Assembly: GCF_016598615.1 (NCBI RefSeq)
Contig: NZ_CP066831.1
Coordinates: 7,006,001 to 7,070,000, forward strand
Direction of reading: 5' to 3'
DNA: 64,000 nucleotides
Origin: Streptomyces liliifuscus
GTDB taxonomy: Bacteria; Actinomycetota; Actinomycetes; Streptomycetales; Streptomycetaceae
Part shown: positions 1 to 8,539 of the stretch, piece by piece
How positions within the stretch are numbered: the stretch's first letter is position 1
Layout of the letters: the number at the start of each line of letters is the position of its first letter
Made by a program: the position numbers and the translations under genes
Notes under the pieces: generated by a model
The model's input: the letters and a program-made list of their open reading frames with translations, nothing else
Database searches by the model: none
Told to the model about the DNA's origin: nothing

Positions 1-1403
1 TTGCGGATGGTCGCGAGCCGTTGGTCCCGCGTGGCGGTGCCGGAGCCGACCGGTTCGGAGAACAGTTGGGCGATCCATCGGCCGCCGGTGGCGGGCGGGG
101 TGGTGGCGTCCTTGGACGGCGACGCGGCCGGCTGCGAGGCCTCCTTCGACGGCGCGGGTGTCGACGAGGGCGTGGGCGTCTGCTTCGAGGACGGGGAGGT
201 CGCGGTGCCGGACGCCGAAACGCCGCCGCCCTTGGCCTTGCCGTCGTCGCCGTCCGTCTCGCGCAGGTTGAGCACGAGCGCGGTCGCGGCCGTCGCGAGG
301 GCGGCCACGACGACGGCGACGGTGGCGATGAGAGCCGGGCGCCCCCTGCGCCCCCGCGGAGACAGGTTCTGGACGCGCGTCGGGTGCTCGCCGACCGGCT
401 CGGCGGGCCAGGCACTGCCGGGCCCGGAGCCGCCGGAAACCGTGCTGCCCGGCCCGGAGCCGGGTCCACGGTCTCCGGGTCCGGAGCCGCCGGGAATCGT
501 GCCGCCGGACGCGGGCGGGACGGGCAGGACGTGCGTCGGGGCCGTCGTGGGGCCGGGCGGCAGCGGGGCCGTCGCCGTCGGCAGCGCCCAGTCCGGAGTC
601 GTACCGGACTCGACCTGCGCCAGCATCGCGTCCAGCCGCGCCGCGTCGGGGCGGGCCGCCGGATCCCGTACGAGCAGGGCCTGGAGCACGGGCGAGAGCG
701 GGCCGGAGCGCACCGGCGGCGGCACGGCCTCGTCGAGGACGGCGGCGAGGGTGCCCAGGGTGGTGCCGCGGCGCAACGGGCTGATGCCCTCCACGCAGAC
801 GTACAGGACGAGCCCCAGGGACCAGAGGTCGGACGCCGGGTCGTCGTCGTTGCCGCGGATCCGCTCGGGGGCGATGTACTCGGGGGAGCCGATGAGCTCG
901 CCGGTCGCCGTCAGCGCGGTCGAACCCTGGAGGGCCGCGATGCCGAAGTCGGTGAGCACGGCGGAGCCGTCGGCGCGCAGCAGGATGTTGGCGGGTTTGA
1001 CGTCCCGGTGCTGGATGCCCGCCGCGACCGCGGCGCGCAGGGCGGCGAGCACCTGACGGCCGAGACGGGCGGCCTCCGACGGGCTCAACGGGCCGTCGGC
1101 CAGCCGCTCCTGGAGCGAGACGCCGTCCACGAGTTCCATGACGAGCCAGGGGTGCGGGTCGTCGTCGATGATGTGGTGGATCATCACCACGTTCGGGTGG
1201 CTGATCCGGGCGAGCGCCCGCGCCTCGCGCAGCACCCGCTCACGGACGGAGGCGGAGGCCGCCGCGTCATGGCGTACGGCCTTGAGGGCGACCTCCCGGT
1301 GCAGCACGCTGTCGCGGGCCCGCCACACCGTCCCCATACCGCCGCTGCCGAGCCGCGCGAGCAGCTCGAACCGCCCGTCGACCATGTCCCCCGATGCGTT
1401 CAT
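1..1403 (-). CDS. Membrane Ser/Thr protein kinase (3' end cut by window)
   Basis: Hanks-type serine/threonine kinase, read from an ATG at 1403 and running off the window edge, so the C-terminus is missing (467 codons seen). The glycine-rich loop GSGGMG lies near residues 19-24, the ATP lysine in VALK at about 41, the catalytic loop HRDVKPAN at about 132-139, DFG near 152 and an APE motif in SPEYIAPE. The kinase domain is followed by a Pro/Gly-rich juxtamembrane linker, a single hydrophobic segment (ALIATVAVVVAALATAATAL) preceded by arginines, and a Ser/Thr/Pro/Lys-rich outer stalk. This is the usual PknB-like plan of a cytoplasmic kinase with an extracellular sensor, but the sensor fold is not visible here. 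It is divergent in position from no clear partner; the phosphatase-like gene upstream is on the same strand, 32 bp away. Confidence 0.9.
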   Translation of the reverse strand, partial: MNASGDMVDGRFELLARLGSGGMGTVWRARDSVLHREVALKAVRHDAAASASVRERVLREARALARISHPNVVMIHHIIDDDPHPWLVMELVDGVSLQERLADGPLSPSEAARLGRQVLAALRAAVAAGIQHRDVKPANILLRADGSAVLTDFGIAALQGSTALTATGELIGSPEYIAPERIRGNDDDPASDLWSLGLVLYVCVEGISPLRRGTTLGTLAAVLDEAVPPPVRSGPLSPVLQALLVRDPAARPDAARLDAMLAQVESGTTPDWALPTATAPLPPGPTTAPTHVLPVPPASGGTIPGGSGPGDRGPGSGPGSTVSGGSGPGSAWPAEPVGEHPTRVQNLSPRGRRGRPALIATVAVVVAALATAATALVLNLRETDGDDGKAKGGGVSASGTATSPSSKQTPTPSSTPAPSKEASQPAASPSKDATTPPATGGRWIAQLFSEPVGSGTATRDQRLATIR

Positions 1404-1434
1404 GGCGGACAGATTAGTGGGGCTCGCCCGGTCT

Positions 1435-2883
1435 TCAGGACGTCGGGTGCGTATGTCCGAAGCAGCGCTCCAGTTCGTTCAGCTCGTAGAACGCGCTGCC
1501 CTTGGACACCGGGCGGCAGCCCTGCTTGAACGCGGTCTCCTTCTCGTTGTAGAGCATGCGTACGAGATAGGTGTGGCCCTTGCGGAACACGTCCCACTGG
1601 ATGTTCGCGGCCATCGGCGCCACGGACGCGCCGCGCCAGGGGTTGTCGGCGTAGGTGTACGGGCGCTTGGCGGTCACCGGCTTCGTACTGCCCGGCAGAC
1701 CCATCAGCGCGGCCAGCGGAATGATCTCCTCGGCGTGCGTGAAGCGCAGTTCCGCGCCGAGGTCGCTGGTGCCGTCCCGCCTGGCCTCGACCTTCTTGAA
1801 GAAGTCGTCGAGCAGGACGCCGGCCATCTTGTACGTGATGTCGCTGTCGGCGAAGCCGGGGCCCTTCTCGTAGAAGTCCTCGGCGTCGCTCAGATATCCG
1901 AACCAGGCGGCGTCGCGGGGCGCGATGTACCGCTCCATGTGCCAGCCCGCGCCGCCCGGGCTCTCGGCGCGCATCGCGGGGGCGATGCCGTAGAGGTTGT
2001 AGACCGCCTCGGCCGCGTCGACGTCGCTGCCGATGTCCGAGAACTCACCCGCGGAGATCCGTGCGACGAACGCCGGTTTGAAGATCTTCTTCAGTACGTT
2101 CACGGCGGCGCGGTGCGTGGCCGGCTGGTCGGTGACGCTCTTGAGGGTGTCCGCGAGCCGCTTGTCGTTGTCGATGTAGTCGCGGTACGCGGCGCCCCCG
2201 GCCGCCTTGTGGAAGTACAGCAGGTCCTCGTCCGCGCGGGCGGGCCCGATCAGCGGCTTCAGCGCCGGGTCGGCCTTGGTGAGCGCGGTCGCGAACTCGC
2301 CCGCGCTGTCCACCGCGCGCCCCTGCCCGGAGCTGACGACGTCGATCGGCTCGCCGTCCTTCGCGATGTGCGCGAAGAGTCCCGGGAGCCGCTTCTCCAT
2401 GCGTACGGCGGTGTCCTGGATCTCCTGCCTGCCGCGCCCGCTCAGGTTCCCGTACCCGACCTTGGCCATGGCGTCGAGCAGCGCCCGCACCCGGGGCCCG
2501 AACTCCTTGCCCGCCCCGGTCAGCTGACCCTCACTCGCCGCCTGGTCCCACAGCTTGAGGACGAGGTCCCCGTCCTCGCTGTCGGTCGCGGCACGGGACC
2601 CGTGCCGGGAGACGTTCTCCGTGAACACCGGCTGGAATCCCCGGGGTGCGGGCTGGTAGGTCCGCGGGTTCTGCCCGGGCTCGTACGACGCCTTCGTTCC
2701 GTAGCTGTTGCTGTGCCCGTCGACCGGGTTGCCGGTCGAATGGCCGGTGGAGTGGCTTGCGGCGTGGGCGGGCAGCGCGCCGGAGAGGAGTGCGCACAGG
2801 GCGAGGGCGAGGGCGGGAGTGGCGCCGGGGGCAAGACCGGGGGAGAGGCGTCTCACGGGTCGTCTCATGGGTCGTCGCTTCAT
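1435..2883 (-). CDS. Secreted histidine-type phosphatase (histidine acid phosphatase branch)
   Basis: Histidine phosphatase superfamily, branch 2, likely hydrolysing phosphomonoesters (possibly inositol phosphates) outside the cell. The catalytic motif RHGSR is in ENVSRHGSRAAT about 100 residues in, and the C-terminal proton-donor motif appears as THAEEI, which is the HAE variant seen in multiple-inositol-polyphosphate phosphatase relatives. The N-terminus is a twin-arginine-free signal peptide: arginine-rich MKRRPMRRPVRR, then a hydrophobic core (ALALALCALLSGALPAHA) ending at an AHA-A cleavage site. I start at ATG 2883 (482 aa); ATG 2868 also fits, and no convincing Shine-Dalgarno separates them. 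The frame stays open further upstream to 3210 but that part does not look coded. A single-domain enzyme of normal length. Confidence 0.85.
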   Translation of the reverse strand: MKRRPMRRPVRRLSPGLAPGATPALALALCALLSGALPAHAASHSTGHSTGNPVDGHSNSYGTKASYEPGQNPRTYQPAPRGFQPVFTENVSRHGSRAATDSEDGDLVLKLWDQAASEGQLTGAGKEFGPRVRALLDAMAKVGYGNLSGRGRQEIQDTAVRMEKRLPGLFAHIAKDGEPIDVVSSGQGRAVDSAGEFATALTKADPALKPLIGPARADEDLLYFHKAAGGAAYRDYIDNDKRLADTLKSVTDQPATHRAAVNVLKKIFKPAFVARISAGEFSDIGSDVDAAEAVYNLYGIAPAMRAESPGGAGWHMERYIAPRDAAWFGYLSDAEDFYEKGPGFADSDITYKMAGVLLDDFFKKVEARRDGTSDLGAELRFTHAEEIIPLAALMGLPGSTKPVTAKRPYTYADNPWRGASVAPMAANIQWDVFRKGHTYLVRMLYNEKETAFKQGCRPVSKGSAFYELNELERCFGHTHPTS

Positions 2884-3294
2884 GGGTGGGCCGTCGTTTC
2901 GTCGGATGGGAGAGGCCGTGTCCGCAGTTGCGGCCTCTGGGAGGGGATCGAACGATCCGCCGCATCGTTTCCGCCGTGGGCCAACGCCTGGTGACCGAAG
3001 CGTGGCTGGTTTCCGACCGGTGGTCCATGGGGGAACCATGGGCTGGTCAAGGGCGGGTGTGCCGCTTCTCGACGGCGTCGTGACGGGCTGAGCGGTGTCG
3101 AGCAGCGCCGAGCGGTGGCGTGACTCCGGGGCCATTTTCGGACAGTTTTCGGATCCCGAACGGTGAATGACGCCCGGTTCAGGCGTCCCTGAGGCGCTCA
3201 CGGCGCTCAACGCGGGTCGGGAGGGGGTCGGGAGGAGTCGGGGAATGCCGCGCGTGTCCGCTGCGGCCGCCCGCGGAGAGATGCTCCGACCAGC
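2884..3294. other. Intergenic region upstream of the phosphatase gene
   Basis: About 410 bases without a convincing gene. Short open frames here lack ribosome sites and coding bias. It should hold the phosphatase promoter on the minus strand. Between 3131 and 3175 there are TTTTCGGA direct repeats (ATTTTCGGA and GTTTTCGGA, 11 bases apart) next to a TTCACCG on the minus strand, reported separately as a weak operator candidate. Confidence 0.5.
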
Positions 3295-3320
3295 GAAAAG
3301 CCCTCCCGGAGGGGAGGGCG
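3295..3320 (-). terminator. Rho-independent terminator of tRNA-Arg
   Basis: On the minus strand a 7-bp GC stem (GCCCTCC with GGAGGGC, positions 3300-3306 and 3313-3319) with a six-base loop is followed by TTTT (AAAA at 3296-3299 on the plus strand). It lies 9 bases after the tRNA 3' end, the normal place for an intrinsic terminator. Confidence 0.8.
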
Positions 3321-3328
3321 GGGAGAGG

Positions 3329-3401
3329 CGCCCCCGGCAGGACTCGAACCTGCGGCCAAGCGCTTAGAAGGCGCCTGCTCTATCCACTGAGCTACGGGGG
3401 C
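3329..3401 (-). tRNA. tRNA-Arg, anticodon UCU
   Basis: A 73-base cloverleaf reads on the minus strand. The acceptor stem GCCCCCG pairs with CGGGGGC, the D arm is GCTC/GAGC, the anticodon loop CTTCTAA gives anticodon TCT (decodes AGA, a rare codon in high-GC genomes), and the T arm is GCAGG-TTCGAGT-CCTGC. The discriminator is G and the CCA tail is not encoded (CCT follows). tRNA genes can serve as integration sites, but no integrase or duplicated tRNA 3' end is seen in the adjacent sequence. Confidence 0.95.
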
Positions 3402-3712
3402 CGGGTGTGGTGGCCTGTGGTGCTGGTGCCCGGGTGTGGGCGGGTCCGTGACCTTGCCGGGGACAAGGATAGAGCGCCCGGGTCCCTGTCCTTGGTGCTT
3501 CGCCTCCGTGGCTCGATGTGGAGGTTCAGTGAAGCGGTCCTGATAATCGCAGGCAGGTGCGAATCGTGCATCGCTTTTGGCGTCTCACGCCCCGGGTGTT
3601 GTGCACTCGTTATGCCTGCGCCCCATGCGTCCCTTCCGCCTCGTATGTCCGATCGGCGCGCAGACATGCTCATATGCTTCAGAAAGCCTCCAAAATTGGG
3701 CATTCTTCGCAT
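3402..3712. other. Divergent intergenic region between tRNA-Arg and dynA
   Basis: About 310 bases holding the promoters of tRNA-Arg (minus strand) and of the dynA operon (plus strand). It is visibly less GC-rich than its surroundings from about 3530 to 3712. I see no gene; short frames overlapping dynA in phase up to 3557 are probably non-coding leader. No promoter boxes stand out well enough to place. Confidence 0.5.
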
Positions 3713-5320
3713 GTGGTGACCTTGGACGTACGGCCTCAGCTGCTCGACGCACTTTCCGCCCTGCGCGACCGTGTCGCCGCCGCACGCTTCCCGCTGCCCC
3801 TGGCGGGGGCTCCACGCGCGCGTGCCAACCGCGACGAACTGCTCGCGCAACTCGACGACTATCTCGTGCCCCGGTTGAGAGAACCCGAAGCACCCTTGCT
3901 CGCCGTGATCGGAGGATCGACCGGGGCGGGCAAGTCCACACTGGTCAACTCCCTTGTGGGACGGCGGGTCAGTGAAGCCGGGGTACTGCGGCCCACGACC
4001 CGCACTCCGGTGCTCGTGTGCCACCCGGAGGACCATCACTGGTTCAGCGGTATGCGCGTACTGCCCGACCTCACGCGCGTGTGGGTGCCCCAACAGGACG
4101 CCCTGGACGATCCGCTGCTGCCGGGTGAGGACGACGGGCGCGTGCTGCGCATCGAGACCGCCGACACCCTCCCGCGCGGGCTCGCCCTCCTCGACGCGCC
4201 CGACATCGACTCCCTCGTGGCCGACAACAGGGTGCTCGCCGCCGAACTGATCTGCGCGGCCGACATCTGGGTGATGGTCACCACGGCCGCCCGGTACGCG
4301 GATGCGGTGCCGTGGCATCTGCTCCGTACCGCGAAGGAACACGACGCGACGCTCGTCACGGTCCTCGACCGGGTGCCCCACCAGGTCGTCTCGGAGGTGT
4401 CGCGTCAGTACGGCGCGCTCCTCGCCAAGGCCGGACTCGGCGACGTACCCCGCTTCACCGTGCCCGAGTTGCCCGAGTCGGCATGGGGTGGGGGGCTGCT
4501 TCCGGCCACCGCGGTGGCGCCCCTGCTCGCCTGGCTCACCGAACAGGTGGAGGATCCCGGCGCCCGGCAGCAGGCGATGGCACGCACGGCGTACGGGGTG
4601 CTCGACTCGCTGAAGACGCGGATGCCCGAGCTGGCCGGTGCGGCGGCCGCGCAGTACGCCGCCGCCCTGCGGCTCACCGCGGCCGTCGACGGGGCGTACG
4701 ACAGCGAGCAGGCGCGCGTACGGGGCCGTTTGCAGGCCGGGGCCGTACTCGCCGGGGACGCGCTCAAGCGGTGGCGCAGCTATCCGCTGGACTGCACCGC
4801 CGGCGAACTGCTCGACGCGCTCGCCGAGAGCCTGGCCGCGCTGCTGCTGTGCGCGGTCACCGCCGCCGACGAGCGCATCGACGAGGCCTGGCGCCGCGAA
4901 CCCGGTGCGGCCGCACCGGGGCTGACGGACCGTGATCCGACGCTGGAGAGCGCCGAGCACCGCATCGGGATGGCCGTACGGCGCTGGCGGCGGATCCTCG
5001 AGGAGTACGCCGAGGAGGAGGTGCGTGCCCTCGAGAAGAGCGTCGCGCCGGACCCCGAGGTGGTGGCGGCGCTGGTCGCCACCGCGCTCCTGGGCGGCCG
5101 TCGGGCACGGTCCGCGGGCGAAGGACTCGCCGAGCGGATCGGGGCCCACGGCGCCCTGCGGCTGCGCGACAAGGGCGGGCGACTGCTCAGCGACTACCTC
5201 GACAAGACCCTGCACACCGAACGGGAGCGGCGGCTCGCGCCGCTCGACGCACTCGACGTACACCCCGAACCCCAGGCCGAACTCATCGCCGCGCTGTCCG
5301 TACTGCAGAAGGAGAGGTGA
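3713..5320 (+). CDS. dynA: Dynamin-like GTPase DynA
   Basis: Large GTPase of the bacterial dynamin-like type. In S. venezuelae the paired proteins DynA and DynB form a membrane-associated complex that stabilises FtsZ rings at sporulation septa; assignment here rests on the tandem arrangement and neighbourhood. The P-loop GGSTGAGKST is at about residues 67-76, a threonine switch I motif sits in LRPTTRTP, G3 appears as LLDAPDIDS and G4 as TVLDRV. The remainder is helical (tail with Lys/Glu-rich helices and a GGR loop) and has no membrane span. GTG 3713 is chosen (535 aa) because conservation-like sequence VVTLDVRPQLLDAL begins there; GTG 3716 or ATG 3674 are alternatives and none has a strong ribosome site. 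The stop is followed two bases later by dynB, so the two are surely co-transcribed. Confidence 0.85.
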   Translation: MVTLDVRPQLLDALSALRDRVAAARFPLPLAGAPRARANRDELLAQLDDYLVPRLREPEAPLLAVIGGSTGAGKSTLVNSLVGRRVSEAGVLRPTTRTPVLVCHPEDHHWFSGMRVLPDLTRVWVPQQDALDDPLLPGEDDGRVLRIETADTLPRGLALLDAPDIDSLVADNRVLAAELICAADIWVMVTTAARYADAVPWHLLRTAKEHDATLVTVLDRVPHQVVSEVSRQYGALLAKAGLGDVPRFTVPELPESAWGGGLLPATAVAPLLAWLTEQVEDPGARQQAMARTAYGVLDSLKTRMPELAGAAAAQYAAALRLTAAVDGAYDSEQARVRGRLQAGAVLAGDALKRWRSYPLDCTAGELLDALAESLAALLLCAVTAADERIDEAWRREPGAAAPGLTDRDPTLESAEHRIGMAVRRWRRILEEYAEEEVRALEKSVAPDPEVVAALVATALLGGRRARSAGEGLAERIGAHGALRLRDKGGRLLSDYLDKTLHTERERRLAPLDALDVHPEPQAELIAALSVLQKER

Positions 5321-5322
5321 TC

Positions 5323-7410
5323 GTGGTGACCGCCGTCACGGACCACACGGATCACGCCGATCACCCCGGAGACGACGAAGGGCGCGAGGGCAGCGGCAGC
5401 GTGCACGCGCGCGTGGAGGACGATTTCGTGACCGACCACAAGGACGCCCTCAAGAAGGACCCCGGCAACAAGGCTTTCGGCAAGAGGGATCCAGGCAGGA
5501 AGGACCCCGGAAAGAAGGACGTCGGCAAGAAGGATGCCGTCAAGGGCGGTGTCCGTTCGGAGAGCCGCATGTTCGGGCTCTTGCGCGTGGAGATCGGCGA
5601 CGAACCCGAGAAGCCCGCCTCCAGGGGCGACACGGACGGCACCGACGCCCTCGCCGGCCTCGACGGCAAGGGACGCGTGGACGGCATGCCGGGCGCGGAA
5701 GCCGCGGACTCCGGCGTCGCCTGGGACGACGGGCTGATCGCGCGGCGCGTGTCCGCCACGGCGGAGGGACATGCCAGGCCCGTGAAGGAGGCAGTCGTGG
5801 ACAGCAGGCCGCCCGTGGTGACCCCTCTCGCGTACGACGGTTCGCTGCGGTCCCGTCTCGACGCGCTGCGTGAACTGGTGGGGCTCTCCCGCACCCGGCT
5901 CGACAGCAGGACCCTCGCCGAGGCGGGACAGGTCCTGGACGAGGCCACCGCGCGGCGCAGGCTCTCCGGACAGCACACCGTCGTCGCCATCGCGGGCGCC
6001 ACCGGGAGCGGCAAGTCGCAGCTCTTCAACGCGCTCGCCGGAGTGGCCATTTCGGAGACCGGGGTGCGCAGGCCGACCACCGCCGCGCCCATCGCGTGCA
6101 GCTGGAGCGACGGCGCGGCGAGCCTCATCGACCGGCTAGGCATCCCCGGGCGGCTGCGGCGGCGCCCGCTGCAGAGCGCGGAGGCCGAGGCGCAGTTGCG
6201 CGGGCTCGTCCTGGTGGACCTGCCCGACCACGACTCCGCGGCCGTCCAGCACCGCGAACAGGTGGACCGCATCCTCGCGCTCGTCGACGCCGTCATCTGG
6301 GTCGTCGACCCGGAGAAGTACGCCGACGCCGTGCTGCACGAGCGCTATCTGCGCCCCATGGCGGGACACGCGGAGGTCACCTTCGTAGTCCTCAACCAGA
6401 TCGACCGGCTGCCCGGGGAGGCCGCCGACCAGGTCCTCGACGACCTGCGACGGCTGCTCGACGAGGACGGGATCGCGCTCGGCGAGTACGGCGAGCCGGG
6501 CGCGACCGTCCTCTCGTTGTCCGCCCTCACCGGGGACGGCGTCGCGGAACTGCGCGAGGTACTCGGTCACTTCGTGGCCGAGCGGGGAGCCGCGGCGCGC
6601 CGGATCTCCGCCGATGTGGACGCGGCGGCGGCCCGTCTGTGGCCCGTCTACGCGAACCGGAGGCAGGCCGGGCTCACCGAGGAGGCGCGCGACGAGTTCG
6701 CCGACCGGCTGGCGGACGCGGTCGGCGCCACGGCGGCGGGCGAGGCGGCCGAGCGGGCGTGGCGCCGCAACGCCAACCGCGCGTGCGGCACGCCCTGGCT
6801 GCGACTGTGGCGCTGGTACGAGGACCGGCGCGAACCACCGACCGGGCGCCTGGCGGTACGGACCCACGCCGACGAGGAGGCCACGGCACGGCAGCGCGTC
6901 GAGCAGGCGGTCCGTACGGTCGCCGAGCAGGCGGCCGGCGGACTGCCCACGCCCTGGGCGCAGGCGGTGCGCGAGGCGGCCGTACGAGGGTCACAGGGGT
7001 TGTGCGAGGCGCTCGACGAGCTGGCCCTGCGAGCCGGTGCGCCGGTCGGACGGCCGCCGAGGCCCGGCTGGTGGCCGGTCGCGGTACTGGCCCAGGCGGC
7101 CATGACGATCCTCCAGGCCGTCGGCGGGCTCTGGCTGCTGGGGCAGGTCGTCGGCTTCATGTCGCCGAATCTCGGGGTGCCGGTGCTGCTGATGGTGATC
7201 GGCATCGTGGGCGGCCCGGGCGTCGAGTGGGCCTGCCGGCTGGCGGCGCGCGGGCCGGCCCGGCGGTACGGGCTGGAGGCGGAACGGCGGTTGCGGGAGG
7301 CGGCTTCGGGGTGCGGCCGGGCCCGGGTTCTCGATCCGCTGGCGGCGGAGCTGCTGCGGTACCGGGAGGTGCGGGAGCAGTACCTGCGGGTCACGGGGGT
7401 CGGCGTCTAG
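5323..7410 (+). CDS. dynB: Dynamin-like GTPase with two C-terminal membrane helices, DynB
   Basis: Second GTPase of the pair (695 aa). P-loop GATGSGKSQLF lies around residue 225, switch I is RRPTTAAP, G3 LVDLPDHDS and G4 LNQID, a complete GTP-binding set. Near residues 590-640 two hydrophobic stretches separated by FMSPN form a membrane hairpin, matching DynB of S. venezuelae, which anchors the DynA-DynB complex at division septa. The N-terminus is unusual: His/Asp-rich, then a lysine-rich repeat tract of KDPG and KKDVG-like units (about 5440-5550). Start: AAGGAG at 5309-5314 favours GTG 5323 (8-base spacing) over GTG 5317, which would overlap the dynA stop by four bases. It precedes ssbB, another gene with a sporulation-segregation role in Streptomyces. 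Confidence 0.85.
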   Translation: MVTAVTDHTDHADHPGDDEGREGSGSVHARVEDDFVTDHKDALKKDPGNKAFGKRDPGRKDPGKKDVGKKDAVKGGVRSESRMFGLLRVEIGDEPEKPASRGDTDGTDALAGLDGKGRVDGMPGAEAADSGVAWDDGLIARRVSATAEGHARPVKEAVVDSRPPVVTPLAYDGSLRSRLDALRELVGLSRTRLDSRTLAEAGQVLDEATARRRLSGQHTVVAIAGATGSGKSQLFNALAGVAISETGVRRPTTAAPIACSWSDGAASLIDRLGIPGRLRRRPLQSAEAEAQLRGLVLVDLPDHDSAAVQHREQVDRILALVDAVIWVVDPEKYADAVLHERYLRPMAGHAEVTFVVLNQIDRLPGEAADQVLDDLRRLLDEDGIALGEYGEPGATVLSLSALTGDGVAELREVLGHFVAERGAAARRISADVDAAAARLWPVYANRRQAGLTEEARDEFADRLADAVGATAAGEAAERAWRRNANRACGTPWLRLWRWYEDRREPPTGRLAVRTHADEEATARQRVEQAVRTVAEQAAGGLPTPWAQAVREAAVRGSQGLCEALDELALRAGAPVGRPPRPGWWPVAVLAQAAMTILQAVGGLWLLGQVVGFMSPNLGVPVLLMVIGIVGGPGVEWACRLAARGPARRYGLEAERRLREAASGCGRARVLDPLAAELLRYREVREQYLRVTGVGV

Positions 7411-7759
7411 GGCCTGGCCGACAGCTCGCGTCGCGGGGCTGGGGGCACCTTCCAGCCGGAGGCTGGGGGAGGGAGCTGGGAAGCCGGCGAGCTGCCGACA
7501 GGGAGCCGGGAAGTCAGGGAGCTGCTGGCACGGAACTGGGGAGTCAGGGAGCTGCCGGACAGGCGCTGGACGGGGTGAAGTTCTCGTTCGGGTGGCGGAG
7601 TTGTCCACAACCGGGCGGTGGCCCACAGCGCTCAGCGGGCTCGGGCCGGCGGAGGCAGTCTGGAACCGCGGCGATCACGACGCGATCACATCGCGGTCGC
7701 CGCACCGGACGCAGCCGTACGGGACGGGCCCGTCGGCGTGGGCAGGGAGGGATTCCGCG
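7411..7759 (+). other. Intergenic region with repeats between dynB and ssbB
   Basis: About 350 bases. At 7434-7473 is a hairpin-forming element (CAGCC-gga-GGCTG flanked by GGGG runs) of a type scattered through Streptomyces genomes. At 7471-7562 follow three imperfect tandem copies of a 30-31-base unit containing GGGAGCTG and GAGCTGCCG. The remaining 190 bases presumably carry the ssbB promoter. The frame on the plus strand that continues through here is a shadow of dynB and shows no start with a ribosome site. Confidence 0.6.
7471..7562 (+). repeat. Three tandem 30-31-bp imperfect repeats
   Basis: Units begin near 7471, 7501 and 7532 and share GGGA(G/A)C(T/C)GGG and AG(G/C)GAGCTGC. They are non-coding and lie directly after a hairpin element downstream of dynB. 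Function unknown; polymerase slippage is the simplest origin. Confidence 0.65.
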
Positions 7760-8230
7760 ATGAACGAGACGACGGTGTGTGTGGTGGGGAACGTGGCGAC
7801 GCAGCCGGTGTTCCGGGAGACGGCGACGGGCGCGTCGGCGAGGTTCCGGCTGGCGGTGACGCAGCGGTACTGGGACCGGGAGAAGAACGCCTGGACGGAC
7901 GGGCACACCAACTTCTTCACGGTGTGGGCCAATCGGGCGCTCGCGACGAATGTGCAGGCGTCCGTGTCTGTGGGCGAGCCGCTCGTGGTGCGGGGCAGGC
8001 TGAAGGTCCGCTCCGAGCTGCGCGACGGACAGTCGTGGACGGGCGCGGACATCGAGGCCACGGCCATCGGCCACGATCTGGCGCGTGGCACCGCGGCGTT
8101 CCGACGGGCCCACAAGGGCGAGACGCCGTCGGAGACGCCCGCCAGGCCGGAGCCCAACTGGGAGACGGAACCGAGGGCTCAGGAGGCCGAACCTCCTCAA
8201 CAGCGTCAGGAACCGGCTCTGGTGACGTGA
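7760..8230 (+). CDS. ssbB: Single-stranded DNA-binding protein SsbB
   Basis: OB-fold SSB (156 aa). Residues 1-105 show the family pattern: NETTVCVVGNVATQPVF at the start, FRLAVTQRYWD, TNFFTVWANRALA and VVRGRLKVR. The C-terminal tail is short and ends EPALVT, without the acidic DDDIPF tip that recruits partners in the housekeeping paralogue SsbA. Streptomyces have two SSBs; the second, SsbB, contributes to chromosome segregation during sporulation, and S. coelicolor ssbB lies in an equivalent region as I recall. The start ATG has GGGAGG at 7745-7750. Located just behind the dynamin-like pair, which fits a joint sporulation role, although a 350-bp gap means it may have its own promoter. Confidence 0.88.
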   Translation: MNETTVCVVGNVATQPVFRETATGASARFRLAVTQRYWDREKNAWTDGHTNFFTVWANRALATNVQASVSVGEPLVVRGRLKVRSELRDGQSWTGADIEATAIGHDLARGTAAFRRAHKGETPSETPARPEPNWETEPRAQEAEPPQQRQEPALVT

Positions 8231-8539
8231 CATCAGGCACATACCAGACACGCGGCGGGCAGGCACCAGGCAGACACCTGGTGCTGGAGTCACCGTCCGG
8301 CCGAAGTGCGGCTTATCGGCGAATGTGTTCCGAACGGTCCCCATGGATTTGTCGATAAGCCCAGCTCACGCCTCATCCTGGCGATAACGATTCCGAGTCG
8401 GATCGCTTGTCCGATGTCATGACCGGGGAGAGAGGTGCGCCCCGTCCTTAGGATGCCGGGCATAGCTCTCGGGGCTTCTGATTCTGCTGGTGGGACCGTA
8501 ACCCCCCACGTCAACGGGTCCTGCTCGAAGGGGAATTCT
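8231..8539 (+). other. Intergenic promoter region of the LAETG protein gene
   Basis: About 310 bases without a gene. It contains the inverted pair GCTTATCG (8311-8318) and CGATAAGC (8353-8360) separated by 34 bases, and a moderately AT-richer stretch to 8420. It must contain the promoter for the following cell-wall protein; no sigma-factor boxes can be assigned with confidence. Confidence 0.45.

Noticed and set aside
3329..3401. tRNA-Arg as an attB with an integrated element
   Set aside because: No integrase, excisionase or duplicate tRNA 3' end is found in the flanking 10 kb; genes beside it are chromosomal core.
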